Assembly (NCBI GenBank): GCA_038093515.1
Contig: JBBPSI010000196.1
Location: 1-45,004, forward strand
Reading direction: 5' to 3'
Length of the DNA stretch: 45,004 bases
Origin: Butyriboletus loyo
Lineage: Eukaryota > Basidiomycota > Agaricomycetes > Boletales > Boletaceae
The notes under the pieces were generated by a model. That model was given only the letters and a program-made list of their open reading frames with translations. It was not told the origin of the DNA and did no database searches. The first letter of the stretch is position 1, and each line of letters begins with the position of its first letter. Below, one piece after another: positions 11,201 to 22,173 of this stretch. A program made the translations under genes and the position numbers.

Positions 11201-12194
11201 GATCACCTCCACACGAATCTCTGTGCGACATCCGGACAAGGACATCACCAAGATCAGCCCTGCATCGACGACAAAACGATTGCCATCTGCTGGCCGTACG
11301 ACACCCGTCGCGCAGAAAAAGTCATTGGGCAGGAACGTCGTCGAAAAGAACGGCAGTCAGATATCCTCTCCTTCACCCTCCCCGCGCATCGGTCGCGTGG
11401 AGATTGGGAGAGAACGTGGGGCAAAGACGGACAACGACAAGGAAAATATGCCCTCTGTTCCACCAGTCGAGTTACCAGAAGGAAATCACGACACGGAGAC
11501 CAACCTGCATACCGTCTACACGGCGCCAGAGACCCCAGAGCAGGGAACGGATCCCGTCATTACTCCCCCTCCCCTCGAAGAGGATCAAATTTCTCACGAT
11601 ACCCTCGCCGGGCGAGAGAGCAGTGAAACGATCACCACCTCCACGCGAACGCCGGAGACGAAATCATCGCCTGAACTTACGCTTACTGAATCAACCCTCG
11701 CGTCAGCAGTCCCCCCAGGAGCAACGCTCGACGTTGGCATTCCCTGTATCATCTCTTCCAAGCGGAAACGATTCCGTGCGTTCGCCAGATATATTGGAGA
11801 AGTCCTTGGCGAGCGTGGACCTTGGGTTGGCGTCGAAGTACCTATCGACACCTGGGTTGGCGACATCAGCGATGGCCGTGCATGGTGCGACGGTTCTTGG
11901 GGTGGCATTCGGTACTTTGACATTGGAGGGAACGGGTCCGAATGGGAGTTTGGTGAAGATACTCGTGCGCCACGGCGGCGCAAGGCGGAATGGAGCAACG
12001 GCACATCGACACTCAAGGGATCGGGTGGTATGAAGAGAGAGGGTGACCAGTTACATGTCGGGTTTGACAGGATGAAGCGGATGCGGAGTGCGTCCCCTGT
12101 TGCAAGCGACATGTCTGCATCAGAGTCCATGGGGCTATTTGTGAGGCCGCAGCAAGTGCTGTATGTGGTGGACGCTGTCGGCACAGATCTCTGA
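8239..12194 (+). CDS. Large protein with BTB/POZ domain and C-terminal CAP-Gly domain
   Basis: Four exons (8239-8437, 8485-9845, 9912-10113, 10186-12194) are joined in phase into about 1256 residues. The introns are 47, 66 and 72 bp with GT-AG ends. Residues about 200-320 form a BTB/POZ domain (SDIRISLTGTF, IFSSHRFVLVSRSPYFRAQL, LGYIYTGTL) with a helical region behind it. Residues about 590-1090 are a long Ser/Thr/Pro/Arg-rich disordered stretch (VRSRHSTV, repeated SSTPRP-like runs). Residues about 1105-1170 form a CAP-Gly domain (FARYIGEVL, GPWVGVEV, DGSWGGIRYFD). In CAP-Gly proteins the GKNDG loop binds EEY/F tails of tubulin or EB1; here it reads WCDGSWGG, a variant. The domain pair suggests a cytoskeleton-linked adaptor, perhaps for a Cullin-3 ligase. 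That function is inference; the product is otherwise uncharacterised to me. Confidence 0.85.
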
Positions 12195-13857
12195 AGCAAT
12201 CCACCCTGCTTATGCGTCCTCCTGTCCTTCCATGGCCGCATGTCTTATCGTTTTGACGATCGACATGACCACACCCCTCATCCACTATGCTGTTTTTTTT
12301 CTGGATACCTGATGTGACCTTGCCATGATAACAACCCCTAGTATTTCCCTCATCCCCGTCGGGCTTGTTGCAGGAACTAATTTTATAACACAAAGAAATT
12401 CATAATCCGTTGCATTCTTGCGTTTTTTCGTTAGAAGGTTCGCATCGCTGTCTTTGTTACTCTGTTCCATGGACTGAGCTCTTGTTTTTTTACACTATCA
12501 AGCTAGCAAATACTTGGTCTACAGCATACCACATTCGTTACAGTTGTTTTTCTTTTTCTTTTTGTTCTTTTTCTCTGCGCGCGCGCGCTTAACCTAGCTG
12601 GATGCGGGTTCACCGGCACCTCCGAATGAACAACGCGAAATGTTTCTTTTTCTCCCTTCTTCAATACCTCATCTGTGGACTGTACCGTCTTCCTTCAAGA
12701 ACACGCCTAACACTCGTTTCCTTCCTGTCCGTTCTGTCTACATTCTCAGGAGCACCGTGATTGTCCATCGCTCGTTTCGCCTTTTTTTTTGGGTCCTCTA
12801 CTCCGGAAAGATTCACCACACCATAAGGATTGTATTTGCTGAGCCACGAATATACGAAACCAACCCAACACATCCGGTCGCATCGGTGTTGTAGCAGTCA
12901 GAGGGTCACAGAAACGTTGAACAAACGACTTTGTTCAGATCTCGGTGCACATGAATCGGTCATGCCTGTCCTCGGAACGTATTTTTTGCTAGGCCTCTCT
13001 GCTAGTAGATACTGACGGGCAATCGCTCCTGCCCTCGTAGTGAACACCAGCTTTTTCGTCGCAGTGTTGCGTTTCTCTTGAGATCTTTCGTTCTAGCTCG
13101 CCGTTGCCGTTCTCTACCGTAGTTACATGATTGGCATGGCTTATCTCACATAAGTACAAACTACCTAGGACAGCCCACCAGACCGGCGACCGGAAAAAAT
13201 AAGCCTGGATGAAAGTTTCGGCTTGATCAAAGGACAGCCTGACTGTGGACTTCATGACGCAAGCTATTGACACGATCTGTAGTATATACCGAATTCGCGA
13301 AGGTACATATATTACTACACAGTGTCCCCATGCCCGTTCAATTTCGCAAAATCCATTGCATCCAGCAGGGTCACATCGACCAGCTGTCACATGTCAAGAT
13401 CCACAGGTCGCACCGGGCCCGGACAAATTATACAGGGCAGCGTCATTGGTTTGAGCCCAGATCTGGCTCCGAGACGCTTGGAGTTCTGTAGCCACAGAGT
13501 AACTATCACTCGGCATATTCATATTTGGCCTACTCGAATACTTACATGCTTCCGATCAACGGTCGCTATTATGCCACATCTTGATCGGCACGGAATAATG
13601 CTTCGCTATGTCCAAATCTTAGTCAGATGATTATTACATTGTGGCCTTCGTACGGTACAGTTGACAACTGTATCGTCGTGGCAAGTTTTACTTGTGATGG
13701 CTAGGCATAGAGAGATATCATATGAGGCGTGGAACATAATAATGCCGTTATAGGGAGTAAGAAACGAGAGTGTGTGTACCGAGGAATATAGGTTAGTAAA
13801 AGATACAAAAAGGGAGTGATATGATCCGCGAGGTATTATGGTTTGTGCAGGAAGGAT
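12195..13857. other. Intergenic between convergent genes; CT-rich tract and GC dinucleotide run
   Basis: No ORF here has coding character. Both flanking genes end here, so the outer parts are likely 3' untranslated regions. At about 12540-12590 a long pyrimidine tract (TTTTTCTTTTTCTTTTTG) runs into an alternating GC stretch (GCGCGCGCGC). This could mark a promoter of an unseen transcript or simply be low-complexity sequence. Nothing else is recognised. Confidence 0.4.
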
Positions 13858-15054
13858 TCAAGGCTCTTCTTCTTTGAACATTGCTCGTCTCAGTTCAGTG
13901 AGGTCTTCAGGTACATTCTTTCGGCGAGGCGTCAGCAGCTTAAGTGCAAAGTTCTTTAAGAGTCCGAGAAATTCCGGATGTTTCTTTTCGACGTGACGCT
14001 TCAACGCGTCCTTCCGAGATAGTCTGAGTGGATCATCATCATCAAAAAATAGCCCAATGATATACAACCAAAATAAGACTCACGGCCGGCAAATCTTTCC
14101 AAGGACCTGGCATATCTTGCAGAAGAATTTCTCCTCGCCGTGTTTCTTCTCGTGAAACTTTCTTCTGCGAACGAGGACACATTTTTCGCATATCTCGCAA
14201 TAATACAGCTCGCCGTCCCGCTGTAGTTGGAGCATCAGGCGACGGAATGGTCATGATACTGTCAGACCTACTTTATCCAAGCGTGGCTGCCCCTGGGGAC
14301 AATCTTCCGACGTTAATTTTTCCTCTTGGAGGTGGGAACCGGACTCGTTGCTCCGTTGATCGTGTTCGAGGGGCACTTTCGACGCAGATGGAGCTGTATC
14401 AAGTGCTACATTGATCTGACGATTTTCCGTGTGTACTGATTGAGGTTCCAGGGGATATTGCATCGCCGCGAGAACATCTTGAGCAAGTTGGTCAAGAGCT
14501 TGTGATTGACTCATCGCTGCGTCGGGCTGCATAGGAGACCATTGAAATGCGACCGGGGCGTATTGTCCTTCGGCAACATGTTCCAAGGGTCGTGGTTGAC
14601 TCGTTGCTGCATCGGGCTGCATAGGAGGAGGCATTTGAAACGCGATGGGGGCAGGTTGTCCTTGGTAAGAAGTATTCCCCAACGGCAGGAAAGCAGTGGT
14701 AGCATTTCCAAGGAACATGCCTTGGACAGGCAAGAAAGAGGGTCGGAAATCACCACTATTGATGGGGAGCACGGGTGAAATGAGGTTCGCCGGTGGGTAG
14801 ACGTTGCTTTGCAGTTGGTGGTTCGGCACGATGTAACCACCATCCGCACCATACATGCCCAGGGGGTACGAAGGAAGTGTAGAATTTGTAGAATTTGGCA
14901 GCGAGACTACAGGGGGGCGCGACAATCCCGGAATTGGGTACATGCTGGGGAAAATTGGTGCCGTACCGAGTGGAACGCTGGGAGGAGCTTGGGCACCTTG
15001 GAACGCGTCCAGACGCGTCCGCGTGGTAGCCTCGGGAAGTTGAACGTACGACAT
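13858..15054 (-). CDS. C2H2 zinc-finger-like protein with Pro/Gln-rich N-terminus
   Basis: Three exons (15054-14272, 14220-14084, 14023-13858) join in phase into 361 residues with introns of 51 and 60 bp. The first 260 residues are Pro/Gln/Ser-rich and disordered. They include two tandem copies of a roughly 28-residue unit (AFQMPPPMQPDAATSQPRPL and AFQWSPMQPDAAMSQSQAL), like an activation region. The last 100 residues carry paired Cys/His motifs: YYCEICEKC with FHEKKH, and FFCKICQVLG with LKRHVEKKH, which look like C2H2 fingers with irregular spacing. A DNA- or RNA-binding regulator is plausible, but I do not recognise a named family. The finger region is split by the second intron. Confidence 0.7.
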
Positions 15055-17726
15055 GGCCAGAAAACAAAGGATACGGGGAGGATGGATAAAATATGGGAGA
15101 TCACAAGCTGGAGAGGTATTTCTGAGAAGAGAGAAACGTCAACGAGCGGAATTTATAGCCAGTGGTTGGAATCTGAAATCAACATAGTCCAACATTCATT
15201 GTTGTCCATATGGTTGATAAGCGCCACCTGTATGTCAAAGCGGCGGCGTGATTTCTGGGTGTGATTCCTTGAATTGAGGGAGGATTAGCGTCCATCACAG
15301 CATGTTTTTGGAAATCGGCTATGCGACGTGACTCATGCCATACACCCGTTGCAAGGAGAATGGGTGGAAATGACAATTCACTGCAGAGTATACTCACATT
15401 TGTGGACCTACAATGGGCGATGCACCGGAACAAAGCAACTCTAGCGGCGGAAATTGGCCCACATTGACAGGTTGGTTTCGTCGACAGACTGCATGTGCAC
15501 ACCTTTTCTTTCGGAATTCAATATCCAAGGAGTGTATCGAGATACGGTTCATGTGGAAGATTTTTCGATTTACAAATGTGGACTGCTTGAAAGCGGTAGA
15601 TTCCCTTTTACAAATTAGGTGAGATGGATCGACGGAAGCAATTCACCCACCTCGCAGTGACAGAGTGAAAGAACAGCCCATTGTTACGGTTTGGTTGGCT
15701 CCAGGGGGGAAAGGATCCAACGCCAAGTAAGCGCCACCTTTCTGGACCCTCCCTCAACCAGACGATATCAGGATTGATGATGGACGTGCCAGATGTCCTT
15801 TGCAGATGCACCGATAGCGTCGACGGTAAAGTCCGGATGAATGGGAGGTATATTTCGGCGTACGTGGCTCATTGCTGACTTGATTTTCCTTCGCTCAAGA
15901 TCACGACAGGCAAGCCAATGCCAATGAGTCGCTCTGGCTTCCACTCAGGCCTGACCGACTTCAGACATTTCTTTCAGTGTGTTCAAGGGAGAAATGACAC
16001 GGCTATACCGTGAACGTTGTCTCAACGCGGGGGTAACCTGTGGCAAGCACTTCCGGTTATCCCCAAAGTCTCGATGTGGTACAAGCATCAACCCAGACCA
16101 TACATGACTTCGGCTACTATCTCGAATCATCAGGCCAGTGGATGAGATTACATGTTTAAATGATACTCACGGTGGTTCCAGGAGAAGTACCTATATCCTA
16201 TTAGGGTCAGCAAGGGATGAAGGGTGCCCGAACAACAACACAGAAACGAGAGTAGCCGCCGCCCGATGCATCCAGTAACAAATGCAACTAGGCAACAACA
16301 CGGCCCACACTGGGCTCACAGAACCTGGCTCACCGATGGATGATGAAGACAGCCCAAACTACCGTAGACCAACGACGACCACCCAGTTCATCAAATTTTC
16401 GACGCTGCTCAACAATTACAGCGTCAACAAACAAATTGAATTGGCGCTTCGCTTATCGACGCTTGGTTTGAGCTGTTATGTCCTACACGTAGGGGTAACT
16501 GACATTTTCTTTCCTTTGGGACCAACTAACATACCTGACTATTTGTTCGCAAGTTCATGGCTCTGAAACCGCTGGGTGACGACTAACCCCAAGTCTTTCG
16601 TACCGTAAGATAAGGGTGGGCATCACCGCAACCCCGGAAACCGGTCAGGCGCAGAAGGGTATCGAGGAGAGGTAAGGAAAGACGAGAGAAATGGAGACAA
16701 CGACACCACAATATGAAGAGGCCTACTTATAGTCTTGTTCTGGTGTCTGACCCACAATCCGTGTGCATTGAGATCTGATGTGGTAGGGCCTTCCAATTCA
16801 CCACAGGACTCGGCCTGCCATCCGATGACAATACCGTGTAGTATGGGTTAGATTTATTGTCGGGCACAGCTGCCAGTTGTTAGAACCGGTATTTCATTTT
16901 CGTTTTCTTCACACTTCTCTCTTCTTCTATCACATTCTCGAAAAGACCTACCCTACAGTACTATAGCAGTATATAAGACTTGACGTTCTCTTTCTCGTTT
17001 CTTTACCTTTTGATTATTGATTTTCGTCAGGTACTTATTCCTGTCGATGTGCTAGTATAACTGAATATTGATTTTCGTCAGTGATTCGCTGTTCGTTTCC
17101 AACACCAGTGTGCTGTCACGAGTACATTGAACAAGTGGGACGCTGTGGCTGTGCAGATGTAATGGCCGTGAGAGCGAAGGAGGTCGCCAGGCGGAGTAGC
17201 CGAGTTTGGAGCTCAGCGGGTGAGTTAGAGGGAGCAAAGCATAGCAGAGAAGGCAGTTAAGCTTCCCGTTCCAACGCATGGAAGAGACATTGTAATATTA
17301 TGTGGTGCTCTACTCGAATCCAATGATACTGGTATACTTTGTACACGACTCTGAAACATCCTATAAAGTGCCCACCCGGAGCTTTTGGCATTGACTCAAG
17401 TGGGTAGCAGCGCATTGTCAATCTGTCAACGTTTCAACCTTGTTCACGATCTTTCGGTGTCCCTAGAAGTGATTCAGATTTTGCCGGTGCCATTACACGA
17501 ATATGGGCAGTCCTAGTCAGTCGTCAGTATCCTGTTCTCTACCTGCCTAGGGCCGTCGTCAGTAACAACATACTCATTCCACTCCATCAAGTTCAGCGTT
17601 GCATAATAAAATATAGTATATATCACAGGTCTTCTAATTAGCACAAGGTAATTTTTACGGGATTAAACGCTCAAATAGCGACTAGCTCACAAGTGGGTCA
17701 AGGACGACCTCGCGGTGAGCTGTCAT
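15055..17726. other. Long interval with one weak gene candidate
   Basis: Apart from the weak multi-exon candidate at 15413-16013, no reading frame is convincing. At 17010-17085 a near-identical 18-bp piece (ATTGATTTTCGTCAG with flanks) occurs twice, about 45 bp apart. A TATATAAG lies near 16972 in a CT-rich context that could be a plus-strand promoter, but no ORF follows. The right end should hold the 3' untranslated region of the HET-like gene. Confidence 0.35.
15413..16013 (+). CDS. Possible small multi-exon hypothetical protein
   Basis: A hand-built model joins 15413-15470, 15639-15726, 15806-15863 and 15900-16013 in phase into 105 residues. It starts MGDAPEQSNSSGGNW and has an internal VTVWLAPGGKGSNAK and a basic end. 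The codon pattern of exon two looks coding, but the first intron (168 bp) is long for this window and the donor of the last intron is weak. No family is recognised. It may be spurious. Confidence 0.2.
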
Positions 17727-19862
17727 TCATCCAAGCGCAACCCATCCACACATTTGCATCCTCTGACTCACCGCCGTCGGCATCCTAAGCACCGTCTCCT
17801 TATGCAACTCGTCGAGATTGCACCTCTCCGAGCACAACACGAACCTCCCAAGCCCACCTTCCCTTCCGGTAAACAGACACACCGTCGGCGGTCTCTCCGC
17901 GCGGAAGTAGTATACCGACGACGCGTACGTGTCGATCAGCGTGTATATCTGAGCACCCATTGCCTCTTCCATCTTAGCCTTCACATATTGCTCCTCGGAG
18001 CCCCCACGGCCTGAGCCTTGGTCTGGCACTGCGAACTCGGAGCCGCTCGGTGTGTAATCAAGGCGCCGATAGTTTCCTATGTTCCCGCCACCGTACAGAT
18101 GCCTCGCTGCGGTGTCGGTGTCCAGGACGCCTTTAACTCCGATAAACCATGGTTGTACATTGACCACCCGTCCCGCCTCACTGATCATAAACAGCTTCGG
18201 CGAGGCCAAAAGTAAGACAGCCCCAACCACGACCAGCGGGATCCCGGTCTTGATGGTGAATACCGCTGCCACCGCAATGCCGACAATAAAAATTGGCCAC
18301 GCGAGGTAGGGCAAGAATCCGATCACTGTCCTCCTCACCGAATCAGAAGTATCGAATGCAATTTCTGGGAAGTCTTTCCATCGGATGGATGCAGAGCGAC
18401 ATCCGTCGAGTACGAGCGCACCATTCTCGGTGACCCCTGAAACCTGGATCTCGGGGAGAATGTCCCAAAGTTTTGCATCGTAGATGTCATCGTCAGCGTA
18501 CCAGCACGCTTTCGGGTGGGGGTTGGAGGGTAACAGTGACACCATACGCTCGGCGATACGGTCGTTGTCGTTGGCCATGGATAAGCGCGCTAATGCCCGT
18601 AGTTCGTCTTCGGCGTAATTGGGCTGGATGCGGTGCTCAAAGAAGCCCATGAGGGCGTACACACGTTCTGCTGCGTGCGGCCCACTTCTAGGAGTAGTCT
18701 TTTTGGTAGTCAGATCACCGATGGAGGGTGGGAAGGGGGTAGATTCGATGGGGATTGGGGTCGGTGTACTAGCAACGCTAATGCCGCGCCGCCATATCGT
18801 AGACTTGAGGAGCGAAAGACGCTCAAGTCTTTCCAGCGGGTCTTTCCCGCTGTAGGCGTTGATGACAACTTGCTCATCGCTATATCTGGGATAAGCCAAG
18901 CTTGCTAGCTGGTGTAGCGAGACAGAGTTGATCTCGCTCCGGCCGCGAAACCTGTACAAGAGGCGCTGGCTCAGGAGGGCTTCCGGTAACGTCCAAACCC
19001 TTCCCCCCCAACGCTCCCATGCAGCCTGCTCTCCTTCCCCGGCGTTCCCAAGCATGATCAGGGTGGAGTCTGCACCACGGTAGACGTCTGCCATGCAATA
19101 GACGTCGAGATTTTTCTCATCTGGCGTCTCCCCGATGCATTCCAAGTCAAGCCAGTACGCGTCGAAATTCTGTTCAACAGCTGCATGGCGAACTTCCTCT
19201 ATGAACTGCTCTCTCTCCCTCTTCTCGTCAGGACCAGGGCTGTATACATCCGCGGCACGGTACGAGATGGCGAGGTACTTTTTGCTCATGATGGTGCTGG
19301 GTTCTGTGCACGGTGACCATTCATCCCGTGTAGGATCCCGAATCACGATAAGGCGGGGGTGAAGCGAGCGCGTTTTTATGTTTCTTTCTTTCTCTTCTTC
19401 GCCCTTGACGCGGGTGGAATATTCTTTTTTGGAACGTGCTTCCCAGAGTTGACCCCTGAACTCCCGCTCGTAAGGCTTGTAGTCGCCCGTATTATACGCT
19501 TCCGGGTCTTCGGTCGACTGATCCGCTACATAAATATTGAACAGTTGTGCGAATAGCTGTATGCACAGCCAGATAAATGACCAAAGCAACTTGAACGTAA
19601 ACCAAAACCAAGTCGCAGTCCATTTAAAAAAATAGCGACGACGGAAAGGGCTGGTCGAAAGGAGCCAGATGGCGAGCCTGTTCACATGTTGAGTGTGGTC
19701 AGTGACGCGACATTCGTTTGGCGCTGTTGGGTGGACGGATTGGACAGCAAGCTTGCGGCATACGCCTGTGGTGGGGCTGACGTATCGCTGTTCCAGCCCG
19801 TGAGTTTTGGACTTTCCGAGGGAGTCATAGCAAGTGATTGTGGGGGTGCCTTGACGCGTCAT
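17727..19862 (-). CDS. HET-like (heterokaryon incompatibility) protein with membrane segments
   Basis: A single open frame of 711 residues. Residues about 81-110 are a strongly hydrophobic, aromatic-rich segment (WFWFTFKLLWSFIWLC), followed by a charged linker. Residues about 196-305 match a divergent HET domain: YLAISYRAADVY, FDAYWLDLECIGE, MADVYRGADSTLIMLGN and WGGRVWTLPEALL stand for the usual sensing-fold blocks (AISYxW, WLDxxCINQ, VWTLQE). The usual CINQ is CIGE here. Two more membrane segments lie at about 512-536 and 541-560. HET proteins trigger self/non-self cell death in fungi; many family members have unknown roles. A splice-acceptor-like GTGAACAG near residue 60 suggests the true N-terminus could come from an upstream exon. 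The gene stands alone, with long gaps on both sides. Confidence 0.75.
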   Translation of the reverse strand: MTRQGTPTITCYDSLGKSKTHGLEQRYVSPTTGVCRKLAVQSVHPTAPNECRVTDHTQHVNRLAIWLLSTSPFRRRYFFKWTATWFWFTFKLLWSFIWLCIQLFAQLFNIYVADQSTEDPEAYNTGDYKPYEREFRGQLWEARSKKEYSTRVKGEEEKERNIKTRSLHPRLIVIRDPTRDEWSPCTEPSTIMSKKYLAISYRAADVYSPGPDEKREREQFIEEVRHAAVEQNFDAYWLDLECIGETPDEKNLDVYCMADVYRGADSTLIMLGNAGEGEQAAWERWGGRVWTLPEALLSQRLLYRFRGRSEINSVSLHQLASLAYPRYSDEQVVINAYSGKDPLERLERLSLLKSTIWRRGISVASTPTPIPIESTPFPPSIGDLTTKKTTPRSGPHAAERVYALMGFFEHRIQPNYAEDELRALARLSMANDNDRIAERMVSLLPSNPHPKACWYADDDIYDAKLWDILPEIQVSGVTENGALVLDGCRSASIRWKDFPEIAFDTSDSVRRTVIGFLPYLAWPIFIVGIAVAAVFTIKTGIPLVVVGAVLLLASPKLFMISEAGRVVNVQPWFIGVKGVLDTDTAARHLYGGGNIGNYRRLDYTPSGSEFAVPDQGSGRGGSEEQYVKAKMEEAMGAQIYTLIDTYASSVYYFRAERPPTVCLFTGREGGLGRFVLCSERCNLDELHKETVLRMPTAVSQRMQMCGWVALG

Positions 19863-22173
19863 TGGAAGAAGGAGTTGCCGCCATCTGGAAGATGGCGCCT
19901 GGGTCGCACGCGTAGGATCGCTACTAACGGCTAAGGATATGTCAACGAAAGGTAGAAAGGGATGGAATTGGATTGAGACTTACGCTCTTGCGGGGATGAC
20001 AGGGAAATCATCACGAAAGGTACGAGGGGGGGATCCAGAACGCCTACTCAAAGACTGGCAAGCAATTTTAAGGTCCTGCCATCCTGTGCTGATTCTGTGG
20101 TTCATGGCACGTACGAGAAAATGCCGCCCGGAACCATCCATGGATGCCGGTGAGAGAGACCCTTAAGGAAATTGAGGCAGAACAAGTACACATTATATCC
20201 GCTACCGCGGTATCCTGACGAGATGGAGATCAGGCCCTTGACAACATTACCCAACTTACTTGTTACACACCAGGGCACATCATTCCAATCAGCTACGCGA
20301 TGGAGTAACCGTGGCACTGCCAATAATTGTCCGGTAAGCAGGACTCCAGTGATTTCTGGATAAAACAGGCAAGCCATGGCATTACGACATACGTACCTGA
20401 CTTGACCTGAGCGCCCTGGCCTTGGCTTGCCACCTAAAACGTAGAGATGAAGTCAGGGTGTGGTGTCGCTGCTTTGACGATGGGAAAAGATGTTGGAAAG
20501 GGGTAAGGGCTTAGCGTAGTCACGGGGAACGAGGGGTGCAAAGTTATTGGCGTGTTTGCATGTTCGTTGAATATAGTTATGTGCTACGATCGAGGCCGAG
20601 CCTACGGTAGGTATGAAAGAAGTGACGAATCGCAGAGGAGCCTCGGGGGTATATGGCGAGGACATGGAAGAAACCGAGAAGCTTATTGTCAGAGATCACC
20701 AGATGCATGGAATGAAGCCACTGCAGGACGATCCAGATATGAGAACCTGTTATGGCATGATCGTGATAACATCAGTCCTTATATTGCGTCAACACCCACA
20801 TACTCCAGACGTCCCCATCACATCGTTTATCGAGTAACTGAATTGGCGGCTCCGTCAAGTCCCCCCGGAGTCCGATGGGGTATGCGACTAGATCAGCTTC
20901 GTTGAGCGCCTTTCTACGCCGGCACGAAGAGGATGACAGTGACGAGATTGAGAAAAGCTTATCTGTCCTTTCTATAATTGACCTGGAGTACTTGGACATT
21001 CCTTGGACGACGAGAGCAATTTGCCGCATGTACGAAACGGCTATTGGAGATGTGAAGTAACGTGGTTCACGTCGTATCATCTCATGTTCACAAAGATGAA
21101 GAAGCATGAAGAACCGACAGACCAAGCCTAGTAGATGAGTTGGGACGGCTCACTACTCGGGAGAGGATCGCGGAGAGCACATGAAAGATAATGTTGGGTG
21201 AAGCTGTGGATGAGGGAGAGGATTGAAGATGAGGAACACACATCGTGGTGACCTCGAGGGGCAGTAGTGGTTCTGGAAGGGGTCGCTGCCGCAGGCTCAC
21301 ATTTGCACTGGAATGAAAGGCAGAATGGTTGAGGTGTCGCGACCCATGAGAAGGAAAAACGTGGTGCACAGTAGGGTTAACACTTTCAGGACGCGCTAAG
21401 GCGAACGAAAGGCTTGTCTCAAAATACGGAATGGGAGCTTGAATGAGGATGAGTACTGAAGGAGAGTAGAGAAATTATCATGGATGATCTCTGGTGCAGA
21501 ATATACGAGCGTTTTCACGGTAATAAGTCATTTATAACCCTTTTGTCACAATGATGAAGTTGGTGTCTGTCGAAAGCGAGAGCAGGCCGTTACAGCTACT
21601 TACTATTCAGGGACCCCGAGATTCCGGATTCCGGACCGCTGGGCCGGTGCAGACTGTCGCCCGACCACGTTGTTCCTTTTTTAAAAAACAAACGGGATTC
21701 AAGATGTCGAAAACAGTTTTGTAGCTACCAGCCTACCCGTGATGCAGACGTCTGGAGCCCATTTATCTTGGCGACGGCGGACTTCTGTAACACAATCAAA
21801 CCCCCACCGCTCCACACTCTTATTGTTCCATGGGCTCTCGAAGCCTCTCATTGGACATTACAATTTACATGCAGTTATCGTGTCTACATATTGATGTATC
21901 GCATGGGAATCTACAATGAGAGCAGACACATTTACAAGAATACTGCATAGTGGGAGAACGAACATTCGGACAAGGCTGCAAAAGAGATGATGAGTCCTCG
22001 GTCAAAGTTTTTAACTGTCAGAAAACTCACCATTACTGACCATTGACGGGAAATTCATCGTCCATCAGCAAATAGACGCTGTTATAGACGCAGGAGGGTT
22101 GTGACCAGACACAGCCGACGTTTTCAAGCCTGAAAGTCTTTCTCCGTTAGTGGCTGCCCTTGAAACAATTTGC
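19863..22173. other. Long interval without a supported gene
   Basis: Several open frames of 60-117 codons exist on both strands, but none shows a family motif or a consistent exon chain. The only explained part is 21708-21804, an inverted duplicate of the neighbouring DUF3638 relic. The minus-strand frame at 20102-20377 has a few hydrophobic stretches but no recognised homology. Confidence 0.4.
21708..21804 (+). repeat. Inverted duplicate of a DUF3638 pseudogene segment
   Basis: About 95 bp on the plus strand match the minus-strand gene at about 22676-22770 (GATGCAGACGTCTGGAGCCC, then an identical ATTTATCTTGGCGAC). Translated, both read VWSPFILAT-DFCNTI. Differences are mostly C/T and G/A changes. 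It is a stray copy in opposite orientation about 1 kb from the source. Confidence 0.7.

Noticed and set aside
12595..12640. Possible tRNA-like piece (GCGGGTTCACCGG)
   Set aside because: No acceptor stem or anticodon arm can be folded around it.
16282..16566. Plus-strand open frame of 94 codons
   Set aside because: No homology, no promoter or splice context that convinces.
20102..20377. Minus-strand open frame of 91 codons
   Set aside because: No motif, no neighbouring exon in phase and no family recalled; likely chance.
21768..21950. Plus-strand open frame that looks coding at its start
   Set aside because: Its first 13 codons are the inverted copy of the DUF3638 relic; the rest has no support.
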